Part shown: positions 8,084 to 17,249 of the stretch, piece by piece
Layout of the letters: each line of letters opens with the position of its first letter
How positions within the stretch are numbered: the first letter of the stretch is position 1
DNA from: Prevotella sp.
GTDB lineage: Bacteria > Bacteroidota > Bacteroidia > Bacteroidales > Muribaculaceae
DNA: 64,000 nt
Reading direction: 5' to 3'
Assembly: GCA_023666665.1 (NCBI GenBank)
Contig: JAMPBN010000001.1
Location: 82,946 to 146,945 of the forward strand
Made by a program: the position numbers and the translations under genes
Notes under the pieces: generated by a model
What the model saw: the letters and a program-made list of their open reading frames with translations, nothing else
Told to the model about the DNA's origin: nothing
Databases searched by the model: none

Positions 8084-10384
8084 TCAGAATGGGTAACCAA
8101 CTGAAAAGTGGAAAGCTGCATCCCGTCCCCAGTTTGGATGAATGAGGGGCCAGCGCTCCTGATTCATCGCGGGGTTGTAAGCCTTGATGCCAAGATCAAG
8201 GCGAATCAGAAAGTAGGTAAAGTCCAGACGGATACCAGCGCCGTAGCCCCAGGCAATCTCCTGAGCAAACGTGCGGAATGAGAATTGACCGCCCGGCTGG
8301 GTCTCGTAGTTGCGTATGGTCCAGACATTGCCGCCGTCAACGAACAGCGCACCCTCCACAACCCAAAAGAGCTTGCAGCGGGCTTCGAGGTTAATGTCAA
8401 GGCGAATGTCGCCACACTGATTTATAAAGTTGCTCACCGTGTTACGCGCATCATAGCGTCCGGGGCCGAGGGTGCGAACGCCCCAGCCTCGGACGCTGTT
8501 GGCTCCGCCGGCATAGTAGCGTTTTTCAAACGGCACCATCGAGGAATTGCCATAGGGCACGGCCACGCCCGCACCGACGCGAAACGCCAGCGAAGTGCGC
8601 CGCGTGAAGCGCCGGTTAATCATATAGTCGGCCTCGGCCTTGGCATATTGCGCATATTGCGTGCCGAAAATTTTATATGCACCGTCGCTCTTATGCTGGC
8701 CAACGATGTTGGATATTGCGTAGAGCAGGTTGCCGGCAATTTCGGCAGAGCCTCTGAACGTCCATATCAGTCGCTGCGCCGCAGGGGCTTTGACCCCGGG
8801 CAGAGGGGTTTCCACGCGCTTGTTGGTGAGAAATGCCGAGTAGCCCATACGCATAATGAAGTGGTCTTCATAACTGTAACGCAACAGAGGATTGGAGCCG
8901 GCCACTTCGTCAAGAAAATTAATGGTTGAGCGCGGCAAAAACACGTAGCTGATGTCCAGTAGGTCAAACACGCGGCGATTGTTATTGCGGCGGTTGTTCC
9001 ATTTGTAGCGCCACCCCGCCCCGGCAATCACGCGGGTGTATTCGGGGCGTTCCTGATAGTTACCGTTGATGCTGAACTCCGTCGAGGCCAGCATTTTGCG
9101 TTTGTAGTTGCGGCTTAGAAACGGCGCGGAAAACTTTGGCAGCGTCAGCGCCACCTCGGCGGCAGCTTCGGTGTAGTGGTTGTTGATGAGACCCTCAAGA
9201 TTGCCCGAGAGGCTCTCATAGCTGCCGCGGGCCTTGACCGAGAGGGTCTCCGAGCCGCGAAAAAGGTTGCGGTGCTGATACGTCAGCCCCACGCCGGCGC
9301 CGAGGTCGCCCTCGGAGTTGGTGCCCTCGAGTTCGGCAGTGATGCCCTGCAGGGAGTTGCGCGTCAGCCGTACCACGGCATCCATCTGATACAGCCCGGC
9401 AGAGTCGAGCGCCACGGTTATTGAGCGCACGATGCCCAGACGGCCCAATGACTCATACGTGCGGTTAAACTCCTCGGCGTTATACGGCTGCCCCGGCTGA
9501 ATCCAGTTGTTCTGCTCAAGAACCGACGGCGCGATAAACGACTTTTCGCCACGGGGTGTAATGAGGTAGATGTTTTTATATGCCGTGGTGTCAAAACTCA
9601 GGCTGTCGGCCGGCGTGGGGTCATAGCCCGGCTGAAAAAGCACGTTGCGAATGGTGTAGCGGTGATGCAGACCGCTGACCTTGAGGGTGAGCGCCACGTT
9701 GCGGCTGCCGGACACCGTGTCGGCAAGATACGAGATTTTATCTTTGGCAAAACCGTAATAACCGCACCGCTGCAGGGCATTGGTTATGCGGGTGCGCTCG
9801 GAGTCGAGCAGTGTCAAATCCAGATTCTCGCCCGGTTGAAGCAACGACTCTTCCCACTCGTCGGCTATATGGCGGGCAAGCGCAGAATCTTGCACCTCGC
9901 GGGTCACCGACGCGATTTTATGCGCCAGACCGGGAGCAACGTTATATGTCACCTCAATTTTCTTATCACCGCGATGCACCGTGTCAACCGTCACCCGCGG
10001 GTTCATATACCCGCGATTGAGCAGCGCAAGGTTCAGCTGACGCGCCGAAGCATCCGTAAGGCGCTGAGAGTAAATCACCGGCGGCTCGCCCAGGCGGCGC
10101 AGCCAGCGGTTATACCACTTGGTTGAATCCGCGCCCGACAGCGAATAAGTATGCAGGCGCATCGGCGCAAGCCCCAGGGTGCGGGCATTAGGCTTCTGGC
10201 GCAGATAGTTATTGAGGTCGGAGGCTTTGAGATCGCCATCGGCAGGCATCTCGATTCTGGTGCGCGACAGCAGCCGCTCACCCGGCGGAACGTGCTTGGT
10301 CGACGAGCAGGCACACAACAACAGCAGCGCCAGCCCCGCAAGGCCGACCCCGCCCCTAAACCGCTTCACACTGCGCTCAAACAT
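8084..10384 (-). CDS. tamL: TamL-type outer-membrane lipoprotein, BamA/TamA family
   Basis: The 766-residue protein has a lipobox (LLCAC) followed by POTRA-like repeats over about residues 40-330. A C-terminal 16-strand Omp85-type barrel follows. It contains the conserved RGW block (NSVRGWGVRTLGPG) and ends in an aromatic residue (SVGYPF). Bacteroidota have this lipidated TamA relative, thought to help insert outer-membrane proteins together with TamB; no tamB lies nearby. The -7 element is only four bases before the ATG at 10384. A GTG at codon 6 (10369) would give a more typical signal starting MKRFRGGVGLAG with a normal leader, so that is a serious alternative start. Confidence 0.88.
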   Translation of the reverse strand: MFERSVKRFRGGVGLAGLALLLLCACSSTKHVPPGERLLSRTRIEMPADGDLKASDLNNYLRQKPNARTLGLAPMRLHTYSLSGADSTKWYNRWLRRLGEPPVIYSQRLTDASARQLNLALLNRGYMNPRVTVDTVHRGDKKIEVTYNVAPGLAHKIASVTREVQDSALARHIADEWEESLLQPGENLDLTLLDSERTRITNALQRCGYYGFAKDKISYLADTVSGSRNVALTLKVSGLHHRYTIRNVLFQPGYDPTPADSLSFDTTAYKNIYLITPRGEKSFIAPSVLEQNNWIQPGQPYNAEEFNRTYESLGRLGIVRSITVALDSAGLYQMDAVVRLTRNSLQGITAELEGTNSEGDLGAGVGLTYQHRNLFRGSETLSVKARGSYESLSGNLEGLINNHYTEAAAEVALTLPKFSAPFLSRNYKRKMLASTEFSINGNYQERPEYTRVIAGAGWRYKWNNRRNNNRRVFDLLDISYVFLPRSTINFLDEVAGSNPLLRYSYEDHFIMRMGYSAFLTNKRVETPLPGVKAPAAQRLIWTFRGSAEIAGNLLYAISNIVGQHKSDGAYKIFGTQYAQYAKAEADYMINRRFTRRTSLAFRVGAGVAVPYGNSSMVPFEKRYYAGGANSVRGWGVRTLGPGRYDARNTVSNFINQCGDIRLDINLEARCKLFWVVEGALFVDGGNVWTIRNYETQPGGQFSFRTFAQEIAWGYGAGIRLDFTYFLIRLDLGIKAYNPAMNQERWPLIHPNWGRDAAFHFSVGYPF

Positions 10385-10388
10385 TCCG

Positions 10389-10396
10389 CAAAGTTA
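10389..10396 (-). promoter_or_regulatory. -7 element for tamL
   Basis: TAACTTTG on the minus strand, four bases before the first possible ATG of tamL and about 19 before the GTG at 10369. Transcription from here would be leaderless for the ATG, which argues for the GTG start. Confidence 0.55.
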
Positions 10397-10454
10397 CAAA
10401 AATTCCCGCAACTTCAAGCTAACGCTCTCCCGCCCCGCCAAAAAATTTGGAGCC

Positions 10455-10475
10455 GCGTCAGGGCATAAGCCCCGC
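10455..10475 (-). repeat. REP-like bulged hairpin directly after the RAYT gene
   Basis: On the minus strand it reads GCGGGGCTTATGCCCTGACG plus C. GCG pairs with CGC, and GGGC with GCCC around loop TTAT, with a bulged TGA on one side. It begins one base after the transposase stop codon. REP elements recognised by RAYT enzymes are bulged GC-rich hairpins of this size. It may also act as a terminator. Confidence 0.5.
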
Positions 10476-10476
10476 A

Positions 10477-11418
10477 TTATCTAATTCGATTGGCGGCAAT
10501 TTCCGCAGCCATCGCGTTCATATCGAGGCATTGCTGCCGCGTCAGCTGGTCGCTATTTTTAAGTTGCAGAGAATCAAGCGCCGAGACCAACAGAAGCCGC
10601 CCATCAGCGCAGAGCTCAAAATCATGGAGAGCCGGCTTCTGCCTGTCCTTAAACGGCCGATTGTGCACAACAATCATTCGTCCGCCAATCTCCTCAATCT
10701 CCCTCCTTATCATCTTTTCTCGCGGAGAAATAAACGCAGAAACCACAACGCCGCCATTTGCCGCTGCATAAAGGCACCGTTCTCGCTTATTCTCAAAATC
10801 TTGCGCCGAATCGCTGCGATGCACCACCAGTAGCTCCTTAAACGGATTACGCAACAAAAAGAGATTGCCATAAGCTTGATGCTCGCGCTCACCGATAAAT
10901 ATATTTCGCGCCCTGCTGAAAAATTCCGGCTTCAACCTCCGTATGGCCAAACGATAAGGATTCTGCCGGATATAGCGAAAAATATCATCCAAATTGCGGC
11001 TTGTGTAGATTATTTGGTCATTAAAGCCTTCAGTAAAGATTTGAGCATCGGGATTATTGATTTTTGCACGCCATTTCTTAGCAATACCGGTTTTAAAGCC
11101 TCCAATGAAATTTCCGATAGGTCTCTCTAATGGCTCAACAACGTTAATAAGCAAATGAACGTGGTCGGGCATTATGATGTATTGATACACCTTAATTCGC
11201 GGCTCAAATTCCGGCAGCGCGTATATTGCTTGCTGAATAAGCTTACCGAGTTCAAGTAACTCCACGTCAACGCCATCAGGAAGCAGACTGCCGACTTTTA
11301 ACTGCGAGAAGTCAGGAGCGGCAGAAGCTTTGCCGATGGTCAGGTGATATTTCCAGGGGGCGGAGTAATCGTGGCCGAATTTGCGCCGGTTGTTCTTATG
11401 TATAAAATCTTCGCTCAT
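10477..11418 (-). CDS. REP-associated tyrosine transposase (RAYT), Y1/HUH family
   Basis: The 313-residue protein has the HUH metal motif in IIMPDHVHLLINV near residues 83-90. The catalytic-tyrosine helix is FRYIRQNPYRLAIRR near residue 150. It lacks the features of mobile IS200/IS605 and carries a C-terminal extension of about 150 residues, as in Bacteroidota RAYTs. RAYTs are domesticated single-copy HUH nucleases that cut single-stranded REP hairpins. GC-rich hairpins flank the gene at 10455-10475 and 11586-11607. A -7 element lies upstream at 11462-11455, so the gene is probably expressed. The ORF is intact. Confidence 0.85.
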   Translation of the reverse strand: MSEDFIHKNNRRKFGHDYSAPWKYHLTIGKASAAPDFSQLKVGSLLPDGVDVELLELGKLIQQAIYALPEFEPRIKVYQYIIMPDHVHLLINVVEPLERPIGNFIGGFKTGIAKKWRAKINNPDAQIFTEGFNDQIIYTSRNLDDIFRYIRQNPYRLAIRRLKPEFFSRARNIFIGEREHQAYGNLFLLRNPFKELLVVHRSDSAQDFENKRERCLYAAANGGVVVSAFISPREKMIRREIEEIGGRMIVVHNRPFKDRQKPALHDFELCADGRLLLVSALDSLQLKNSDQLTRQQCLDMNAMAAEIAANRIR

Positions 11419-11454
11419 TAAAATTGGTTAAACTGAAAGCGGCATTATTATCCG

Positions 11455-11462
11455 CAAAGTTA
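11455..11462 (-). promoter_or_regulatory. -7 element for the RAYT gene
   Basis: TAACTTTG on the minus strand, 36 bases before the RAYT ATG. It lies back to back with the rightward promoter at 11481-11512. Confidence 0.55.
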
Positions 11463-11480
11463 GCGATTTCAGAAGATTTT

Positions 11481-11512
11481 TTTGTATTGTTGCGAAAGAA
11501 TGCTTATCTTTG
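11481..11512 (+). promoter_or_regulatory. Promoter of the large secreted-protein gene
   Basis: TTTG at 11481-11484, a 20-base spacer and TATCTTTG at 11505-11512. The start codon at 11673 is 160 bases away, so the 5' leader is long. It contains a GC-rich hairpin and a 12-bp direct repeat. Confidence 0.7.
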
Positions 11513-11585
11513 CTTTGCAATTCATATCAATTAAACTCTTGAACACTCCTGGTAATCAATTAATTACCCATTCCCCGCCTATGCT

Positions 11586-11607
11586 GCGGACGCATTTTTG
11601 CGCCCGC
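11586..11607 (+). repeat. REP-like hairpin in the leader between the RAYT gene and the secreted-protein gene
   Basis: The sequence starts GCGGACGCATTTTTGCGCCC and ends GC. GCGG pairs with CCGC, an A/C mismatch follows, then CGC pairs with GCG around an ATTTTT loop. Its outer part (GCGGAC...CCCGC) resembles the element at 45767-45790 read in reverse. It may act on the transcript leader instead of, or as well as, being a REP. Confidence 0.4.
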
Positions 11608-11629
11608 CGTTTCCGCATATCCCAACAAC

Positions 11630-11654
11630 ATCAATCAACCAATCAATCAACCAT
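11630..11654 (+). repeat. 12-bp direct repeat in the leader
   Basis: ATCAATCAACCA occurs twice in tandem just before an AT-rich run leading to the ATG at 11673. The period is 12 (internal 4-bp rhythm ATCA), so it differs from the 7-bp arrays elsewhere. Function unknown. Confidence 0.6.
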
Positions 11655-11672
11655 TTAATTAATTCACATAAC

Positions 11673-14600
11673 ATGAAAAAACATTTACTAACCGCTGCCC
11701 TGGGCCTGCTGGCAGTGCTTTGCGGGGCAGCTCAAACTCCACCGGAGTCAATAATAGTGGAGGTTAAAACATCAACCGGCTCTATTTCCGGTAATACTTG
11801 GACTTCAAGTACTCAAAATGTTCAGGTTTCTACGACCGGCTCGATGATTCAGAATGCAGACACCAATGCAGGAGAGAATTTGGGCTTTGGAACAACTCGC
11901 GGAGAACGCACAATCAAAATTTCCGCTGATGTGCCGGGATATTATGTATCGCAAATCAGCGCTCGGGCACGTGGTGTTTCCGGTGACAAAGTTCGCATTT
12001 CCGTAGATGGCTCTAAGCGACTGGCAACATCTGCAAATGCGCAATTATTCAATTTGTTAGTGGCAGATAATTATATCACTCCGGAACTGACCATACGTGG
12101 CGATGAAAACAATTACCTTTCCAACAACAAAAAAGCTATTTTTGAAGATTTCACAATTGTTTTGTCTCCCATCGTAACGTCAGAAACCAGCTGTTTCCTT
12201 TCGTGGAGTTCAGAACTTACGCCGGCAACTGAATTAGTTGATGGCGGCAAATATCTTCTTTACGACGCATCAAAAATTTACGGCTCCGACGAACAAACAG
12301 GCCGTGGTGGTTTCAACTATGTAAATGTTGATAATAACGAAATTTATTTACAACGTGAGCGAACTACCACAAATGCCAGCGGAAAAGTTGATGCCTCAAA
12401 ATATGTATTTATCGCTCATAAATCTGGCGATAATTGGATGTTTGAACATTTGGGAACGCATAAATTTCTGCCTGGTGTTGGCTCTCGAATGGAACCTGTG
12501 GTTCTAAGTGATTATGCCGGAGAGTTTACCTTGACCTCAGGCGAAGATTCCGCTGCATTTCTTGTTAAGAGCACTTCATCAACAGAATATCTTGACGGAA
12601 ATGGTAATACTACAGTAACATGGTCTACTACTGATACCTCGGATTTGCACTGGTTCCGCTTCTTTTCAGTTAACGAAAGCAATATTGTAGAAGAAGATTC
12701 ATATAAACAATATCACGTTGTTGTAAATTCAAGCTATGAAGATAATACATGTTCAATAAAATTTTGGCTTAAAAAAAATGTAGATTTAGCATATGTTACC
12801 GCATTTACAACTTGTACAAATCCCGATTATATAGTCAGGGAGGGGAATACCGAATTCAATATCACATGGAATTATCCTCTTGAACTCAATCACGTTTACC
12901 GCGTAAATCTCAAACCAACAGCTTCTAACCGTTATACTCTCAAATTTGATGGCACAAATGCTCTTAATAGCTATACTGTAGATGATACATCTTTCTTGGG
13001 AGAAAAATATTTATGGTACTTCAAACATAACGGATTCAACAAAACCGGAGTTCCTTTAGTATCTCTCTATACTTTAGTAGGTAATGAGGAAAAAGGCGCA
13101 ATATTTGGAACCGGCGGCAATTCTATAGCAACCTTCGGAACCAATCCAACCGGACTGATGCCGATGCCTTCAACTTATGGAAGCAAACAAGAAGGAGACT
13201 TTTGCCTAAAACATCCCGATGCCAACGACTGGATAAATGAATTCGGCAATAAAGGCAAACTTTCGACTTGGTCAGATTCTGAAGCGCAAGGAAACGATGG
13301 ATCTGTTATAAGAATTTCTTCTTTAACCGACGATGACTATGCTGCATTGTCAGACACAGAAGAAAACAAAAATGCAGCCAAGGCTAATCCTACTCCTGAA
13401 AATATTAAAAGCTTATTCAGCACCAATGCCACTGTAACATTTAACTTCCCGGCACTCAATGGCAATGCGGTTAGTGCGACGGCAAGCGTTACAAAAGGTT
13501 CCACTTACGCTCAGGCTCTTACGTCTTTTGAAATCCCGGAGTTTACGGTATCTGATGCCGATAAAGACAAAATAATTGTCGGCTCCGCCTCCTTGCCTAT
13601 TACCGGTACTTGGGGATTCCCTGAAATTGAGTTTGGTCGCGTTTATCGTATGGCTCTTCGCAACAAAAGCCAACATAACTGTAATTACTTCTATGCAAAT
13701 CCCGCTACGAAAGTAATTTCAACTCGAGATGCAGTTGCTGCCGATGTTCTTTCGCCCGACCGTTTGTTCTATTTCACCGAAGCCGAGGGCTCAACCCCGG
13801 AAGTTCGCTTGGTTCATCTCCACTCGGTTGCTCTTGGCGACAACTATGGATTTACTACTGCTAAGCCGACAGACTCCAAAGGCGAACTCAGTGAAAATCA
13901 GATGACGTTTAAAGTTGTAAGCAACTCTCAAGGAAATGATTATTATGGTTTTTCATTGCAACACCCCGATGAGAGTGAAAAACTTGGCCATGTTAATGAT
14001 ATTGGCGGTACTTTAGGTTGCTATACTGAAAACGGTACCAGTCAAAACGATCGCGGTTCTTGTTTCCGACTCTATAGCCTTTCTGATAGCGAAATCGACG
14101 CTATTGAGGGTGCTTCCGATGAGGAAAAAGCTGCTGCCAAGGCTAACCAAAACGTTGAAAACGTGCTTGCCCTCTGCAAGTACACTATGGAGCCTGAAAG
14201 GGCAGCGATTTGGAACAGCACAGCCGATGCGCGCGCTCAGCTTTCAGGCGAAAACGTGATTAAACTTCCCGGCCGTCTTGCTATTGAGTTCTTTACTGAA
14301 CAGGAGACCAACTACGCCAACGCCACCGATCCCATCGAAAAGGCAATGATTCTCGGTAATCTCAAGGCTTATAATCTGATGGGTAAGTCGTTTGAGACTA
14401 CTGATGGCGCTGTTTTGACACTCCGCAGCAGCGATTTTGGCGGCAATCAGAATCGCGGTTATCTCACCAATAACGGGAGCGGCTATCTTATGACCACTGC
14501 TGCTATGGGTGTGACCAACAATGCTGCCGAGGTCACCAATGATAATTTCAAGTTCACTTTCGTTACCGTTGACGGCAAGAAGTACCTGTATAACCTCGGT

Positions 14601-15626
14601 GCTGATAAGTTCCTGAATGCGTTTGGCAAAAAAACTGACCAAACATGGCCTTCAACCAACGCTGCCGGCGATTATACCTGGCGTTTTGCTTTCATTCCCA
14701 CAGAGATTGAAGAACTGCTGCCTTTCAATGGTGATAACGCTTTCACCCTGCGTGCAGGTCTGACTCCTACCAACCATAGCTATTGGGCGGAAGATAACGA
14801 CACCCACGTTGGCGGCATGAGCCTTATCGACGCCGGTGTTCGCCCGGTAATCGTTTCAATGGGTCTTACCTCTCGCGCCGATGGCAACGGCCTGGTTGCC
14901 GAATATGCTAACGCAAAGCTTTCTGACCAGGAGGTTGAGGCACTGCGAGGCCGCATCTCTGACGCAATTGCCGAGGTGACTGCCGAACTGCCTGAAATCA
15001 CTGAGGACAAGCACATTGTTAACCACTACATCCCCGGCACCGTCTCCAACATCAACACCGCCGAGACTCCCGACCATAAGCATTACTTTATGGAGAACGG
15101 CGAGATTCAAAACTTTGTTGAGAACACCGCTTACGTTCTGCTTCAGGATGCCGAAGAGGGCGAAACCGAGCCGAAAGCTTGGGCCGTGTGCAAGACCTAT
15201 GGCGACATCAAGCTGATTCCCTACGTTGAGCCTAACGACACTGCTTCATATGCCTGGAAGCCAACGTTGGTTGTTCCTGAAACCGTAGAGACCGAGGGTG
15301 AGGGCGAGGAAATCGCCGCCCGGTCGCTTGCTCCGGCATCATATAAGTTCAGCCACGTGGTTGACAACAACCCCAAGCTGCTGACGATTGACAACGTTAC
15401 CGACCACGAGATTGGCACCGACACTCTCGGCAAGGTAACCATTGCCGGCAAGAACTACACCGTAACCTCGACCAGCGCCCAGGCCAACACCACGACCACG
15501 GAAATCACAGAGATTACCGCCAATGGTGATGAGGCCACTGAAGTCTACGATATGTTGGGGCGCCGCCTGGCCAAGCCGGTACGCGGCATCAACATCATCA
15601 ACGGCCGCAAAGTACTCCGCAAATAA
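11673..15626 (+). CDS. Large secreted repeat protein with T9SS-like C-terminal sorting domain
   Basis: I place the start at ATG 11673 (1317 aa), where a clear signal peptide begins (MKKHLLTAALGLLAVLCG); an in-frame upstream ATG at 11598 gives no signal. The C-terminus, EVYDMLGRRLAKPVRGINI followed by INGRKVLRK, matches the Por/type A sorting-domain style that sends proteins through type IX secretion. The middle holds at least two divergent copies of a roughly 200-residue unit. Each copy opens with VYR and ends in an Asp-rich helix such as LTDDDYAALSDTEENK or LSDSEIDAIEGASDEE. A shorter third copy ends KLSDQEVEALRGR. No catalytic motif is recognised. The first 2.3 kb are clearly more AT-rich than the last 1.4 kb. 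Confidence 0.82.
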   Translation: MKKHLLTAALGLLAVLCGAAQTPPESIIVEVKTSTGSISGNTWTSSTQNVQVSTTGSMIQNADTNAGENLGFGTTRGERTIKISADVPGYYVSQISARARGVSGDKVRISVDGSKRLATSANAQLFNLLVADNYITPELTIRGDENNYLSNNKKAIFEDFTIVLSPIVTSETSCFLSWSSELTPATELVDGGKYLLYDASKIYGSDEQTGRGGFNYVNVDNNEIYLQRERTTTNASGKVDASKYVFIAHKSGDNWMFEHLGTHKFLPGVGSRMEPVVLSDYAGEFTLTSGEDSAAFLVKSTSSTEYLDGNGNTTVTWSTTDTSDLHWFRFFSVNESNIVEEDSYKQYHVVVNSSYEDNTCSIKFWLKKNVDLAYVTAFTTCTNPDYIVREGNTEFNITWNYPLELNHVYRVNLKPTASNRYTLKFDGTNALNSYTVDDTSFLGEKYLWYFKHNGFNKTGVPLVSLYTLVGNEEKGAIFGTGGNSIATFGTNPTGLMPMPSTYGSKQEGDFCLKHPDANDWINEFGNKGKLSTWSDSEAQGNDGSVIRISSLTDDDYAALSDTEENKNAAKANPTPENIKSLFSTNATVTFNFPALNGNAVSATASVTKGSTYAQALTSFEIPEFTVSDADKDKIIVGSASLPITGTWGFPEIEFGRVYRMALRNKSQHNCNYFYANPATKVISTRDAVAADVLSPDRLFYFTEAEGSTPEVRLVHLHSVALGDNYGFTTAKPTDSKGELSENQMTFKVVSNSQGNDYYGFSLQHPDESEKLGHVNDIGGTLGCYTENGTSQNDRGSCFRLYSLSDSEIDAIEGASDEEKAAAKANQNVENVLALCKYTMEPERAAIWNSTADARAQLSGENVIKLPGRLAIEFFTEQETNYANATDPIEKAMILGNLKAYNLMGKSFETTDGAVLTLRSSDFGGNQNRGYLTNNGSGYLMTTAAMGVTNNAAEVTNDNFKFTFVTVDGKKYLYNLGADKFLNAFGKKTDQTWPSTNAAGDYTWRFAFIPTEIEELLPFNGDNAFTLRAGLTPTNHSYWAEDNDTHVGGMSLIDAGVRPVIVSMGLTSRADGNGLVAEYANAKLSDQEVEALRGRISDAIAEVTAELPEITEDKHIVNHYIPGTVSNINTAETPDHKHYFMENGEIQNFVENTAYVLLQDAEEGETEPKAWAVCKTYGDIKLIPYVEPNDTASYAWKPTLVVPETVETEGEGEEIAARSLAPASYKFSHVVDNNPKLLTIDNVTDHEIGTDTLGKVTIAGKNYTVTSTSAQANTTTTEITEITANGDEATEVYDMLGRRLAKPVRGINIINGRKVLRK

Positions 15627-15643
15627 CCCTTAACCCTTAACCC
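15624..15643 (+). repeat. Heptad tandem array, unit TAACCCT
   Basis: TAACCCT, TAACCCT, TAACCC. The first TAA is the stop codon of the secreted-protein gene. The terminator follows five bases later. Confidence 0.85.
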
Positions 15644-15647
15644 AAAA

Positions 15648-15687
15648 AGAATGGCTGCCCGGCAAAGGCAGCCATTCTTTTTTATGG
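15648..15687. terminator. Bidirectional terminator between convergent genes
   Basis: AAGAATGGCTGCC and GGCAGCCATTCTT form a perfect 13-bp stem around CGGCAAA, followed by a T-run. An A-rich stretch on the other side lets it serve the leftward protease gene as well. Confidence 0.9.
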
Positions 15688-15695
15688 ATTAAAAA

Positions 15696-17120
15696 TCAGT
15701 CGGCCAGGTCTACTGCATAGTAGGTTTTGCGGCCGGTGGGGTAGAGGCCGGTGATGAAGAGCACTTTGTCGTCGGAGGAAGAGTTGCGTACAGCGTCGTA
15801 GAGCTTTTCGAGGTCTTCAACCGTGCGGATTCGCTGGCCGTTCACGTCAATGATGATGAAGCCCTTGCGGATGCCCGCATCGCGGAATTTGCCGTCGGTC
15901 AGTCCGGTAACCTGCAGTCCGGCGGTGAGGCCGAGGCGGCGCAGCTCCTGAGAGTCGAGGGCCTTGAGGGCGCAGCCGAGTTCGGCGAAGTCGCCGGGTT
16001 GCTGCAGCGTAGTGGTGCCGTTGTTGTTGCGCAGTTTGGCGGTGGCGTGATGCTTCTTGCCCGAGCGCAGATAGGCAATTTCAATGTCGTCGCCGGGACG
16101 CTTGCGGGCAATTTGCTCCTGGAAGGCTGCACCCGAATGGGTGGGCTTGCCGTCAACCTCAATAATGATGTCGTCTTTCTGCAGTCCGGCCTCGAATGCG
16201 GCAGAGCGCTCGAGTACTTCGGCCACGTAGATGCCGTCGTTGGTCTCGGTAATTCCCTTTTCCTTAGCGAGTTCGGGGGTTAGTTCCATAAATGAGATGC
16301 CCAATACGCCGCGCTGCACTGTGCCATAGTCTTTCAGGTCGGCAACAATTTTAGTCACGATGCTGGCCGGAATGGCAAACGAGTAGCCGGCATAGTTGCC
16401 CGTCTGAGAATAGATTGCGGCATTGATGCCCACGAGTTCGCCCTTTGTATTGACCAGGGCACCGCCCGAGTTGCCGGCATTTACGGCAGCATCGGTCTGG
16501 ATATATGACTCAATCGACATTTTTGCCTTTGAGCCGCCGCTGATGCCACGAGCCTTGGCAGAAACAATGCCGGCGGTAACGGTAGAGGTAAGGCCAAAGG
16601 GATTGCCCACGGCCAGTACCCATTCGCCAACGCGGAGGTCGTCGCTGTTGCCCATCGGGATGACCGGGAGGCCGGTAGCATCAATCTTAAGCAGGGCAAG
16701 GTCGGTAGCCTCGTCGGAGCCGATAACGGTGGCATCGTAGATGGAGTTGTCGTTGAGAGTCACCTGCAGGCGTTCTGCACCCTGGATAACGTGGTGGTTG
16801 GTGGCGATGTAGCCGTCGGAGCTGAGAATCACGCCCGAGCCGAGGCCGAGCTGCTGCTCCTTGGGCGACTGCTGCTGGCGGGGCTGCTGACGCTGCTGCG
16901 GAATGCCGAAAAAGTATTCCAGCAGAGGGTCGTAGCCCTGGCTATATTGCTGCTGACGCTGCTGCGGGGTGGCATAGCTCTTGATTGACACCACGCCATT
17001 GATGGTGTTTTCGGCAGCCTGTGTAAAGTCAGGATAAGGAGAATCGGAAGAATGTTGGGCCGTGCAACTCAAAGTTGCAGCAGCCAGAATGATTGATAAT
17101 GTAAGTGCTTTCAGTTTCAT
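15696..17120 (-). CDS. htrA: HtrA/DegP-type periplasmic serine protease
   Basis: The 474-residue protein has a signal peptide or lipobox-like N-terminus (LSCTAQ). Trypsin-like motifs follow: GSGVILSSDGYIATNHHVI with the catalytic His, EATDLALLKI with the Asp, and AAVNAGNSGGALVN with the Ser. Two PDZ domains come next (about 270-360 and 375-470). A Gln/Arg-rich low-complexity stretch near residues 50-85 precedes the protease domain, as in DegP LA-loop-like regions. It would refold or degrade damaged envelope proteins. It has its own promoter at 17171-17202. Confidence 0.93.
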   Translation of the reverse strand: MKLKALTLSIILAAATLSCTAQHSSDSPYPDFTQAAENTINGVVSIKSYATPQQRQQQYSQGYDPLLEYFFGIPQQRQQPRQQQSPKEQQLGLGSGVILSSDGYIATNHHVIQGAERLQVTLNDNSIYDATVIGSDEATDLALLKIDATGLPVIPMGNSDDLRVGEWVLAVGNPFGLTSTVTAGIVSAKARGISGGSKAKMSIESYIQTDAAVNAGNSGGALVNTKGELVGINAAIYSQTGNYAGYSFAIPASIVTKIVADLKDYGTVQRGVLGISFMELTPELAKEKGITETNDGIYVAEVLERSAAFEAGLQKDDIIIEVDGKPTHSGAAFQEQIARKRPGDDIEIAYLRSGKKHHATAKLRNNNGTTTLQQPGDFAELGCALKALDSQELRRLGLTAGLQVTGLTDGKFRDAGIRKGFIIIDVNGQRIRTVEDLEKLYDAVRNSSSDDKVLFITGLYPTGRKTYYAVDLAD

Positions 17121-17170
17121 AAATCTTTAACTATAAGGAGTGTGAGTTAAAAGGTGATAAATTGTGAACG

Positions 17171-17202
17171 CAAAATTATATTGGTTATTGTTTCTGTGCA
17201 AA
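17171..17202 (-). promoter_or_regulatory. Promoter of the HtrA-type protease gene
   Basis: On the minus strand TTTG (17202-17199), a 20-base spacer and TAATTTTG (17178-17171), about 50 bases before the ATG at 17120. Confidence 0.7.
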
Positions 17203-17249
17203 CTTCTTAACCCTAATTAAGTTAATAAACATAAATCGGCCTGAAGCGT

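Noticed and set aside
10477-11418. Active IS200/IS605 insertion sequence
   Set aside because: The protein is RAYT-like with a C-terminal extension, no TnpB partner and no clear element ends of IS605 type.
11598-11672. Upstream in-frame extension of the secreted repeat protein
   Set aside because: It encodes no signal peptide and overlaps a hairpin and the 12-bp repeats; ATG 11673 gives a perfect signal peptide.
15624-15643. Telomere-like repeat (TAACCC)
   Set aside because: The period is 7, not 6, it is under three units long, and it belongs with the other heptad arrays at gene ends.
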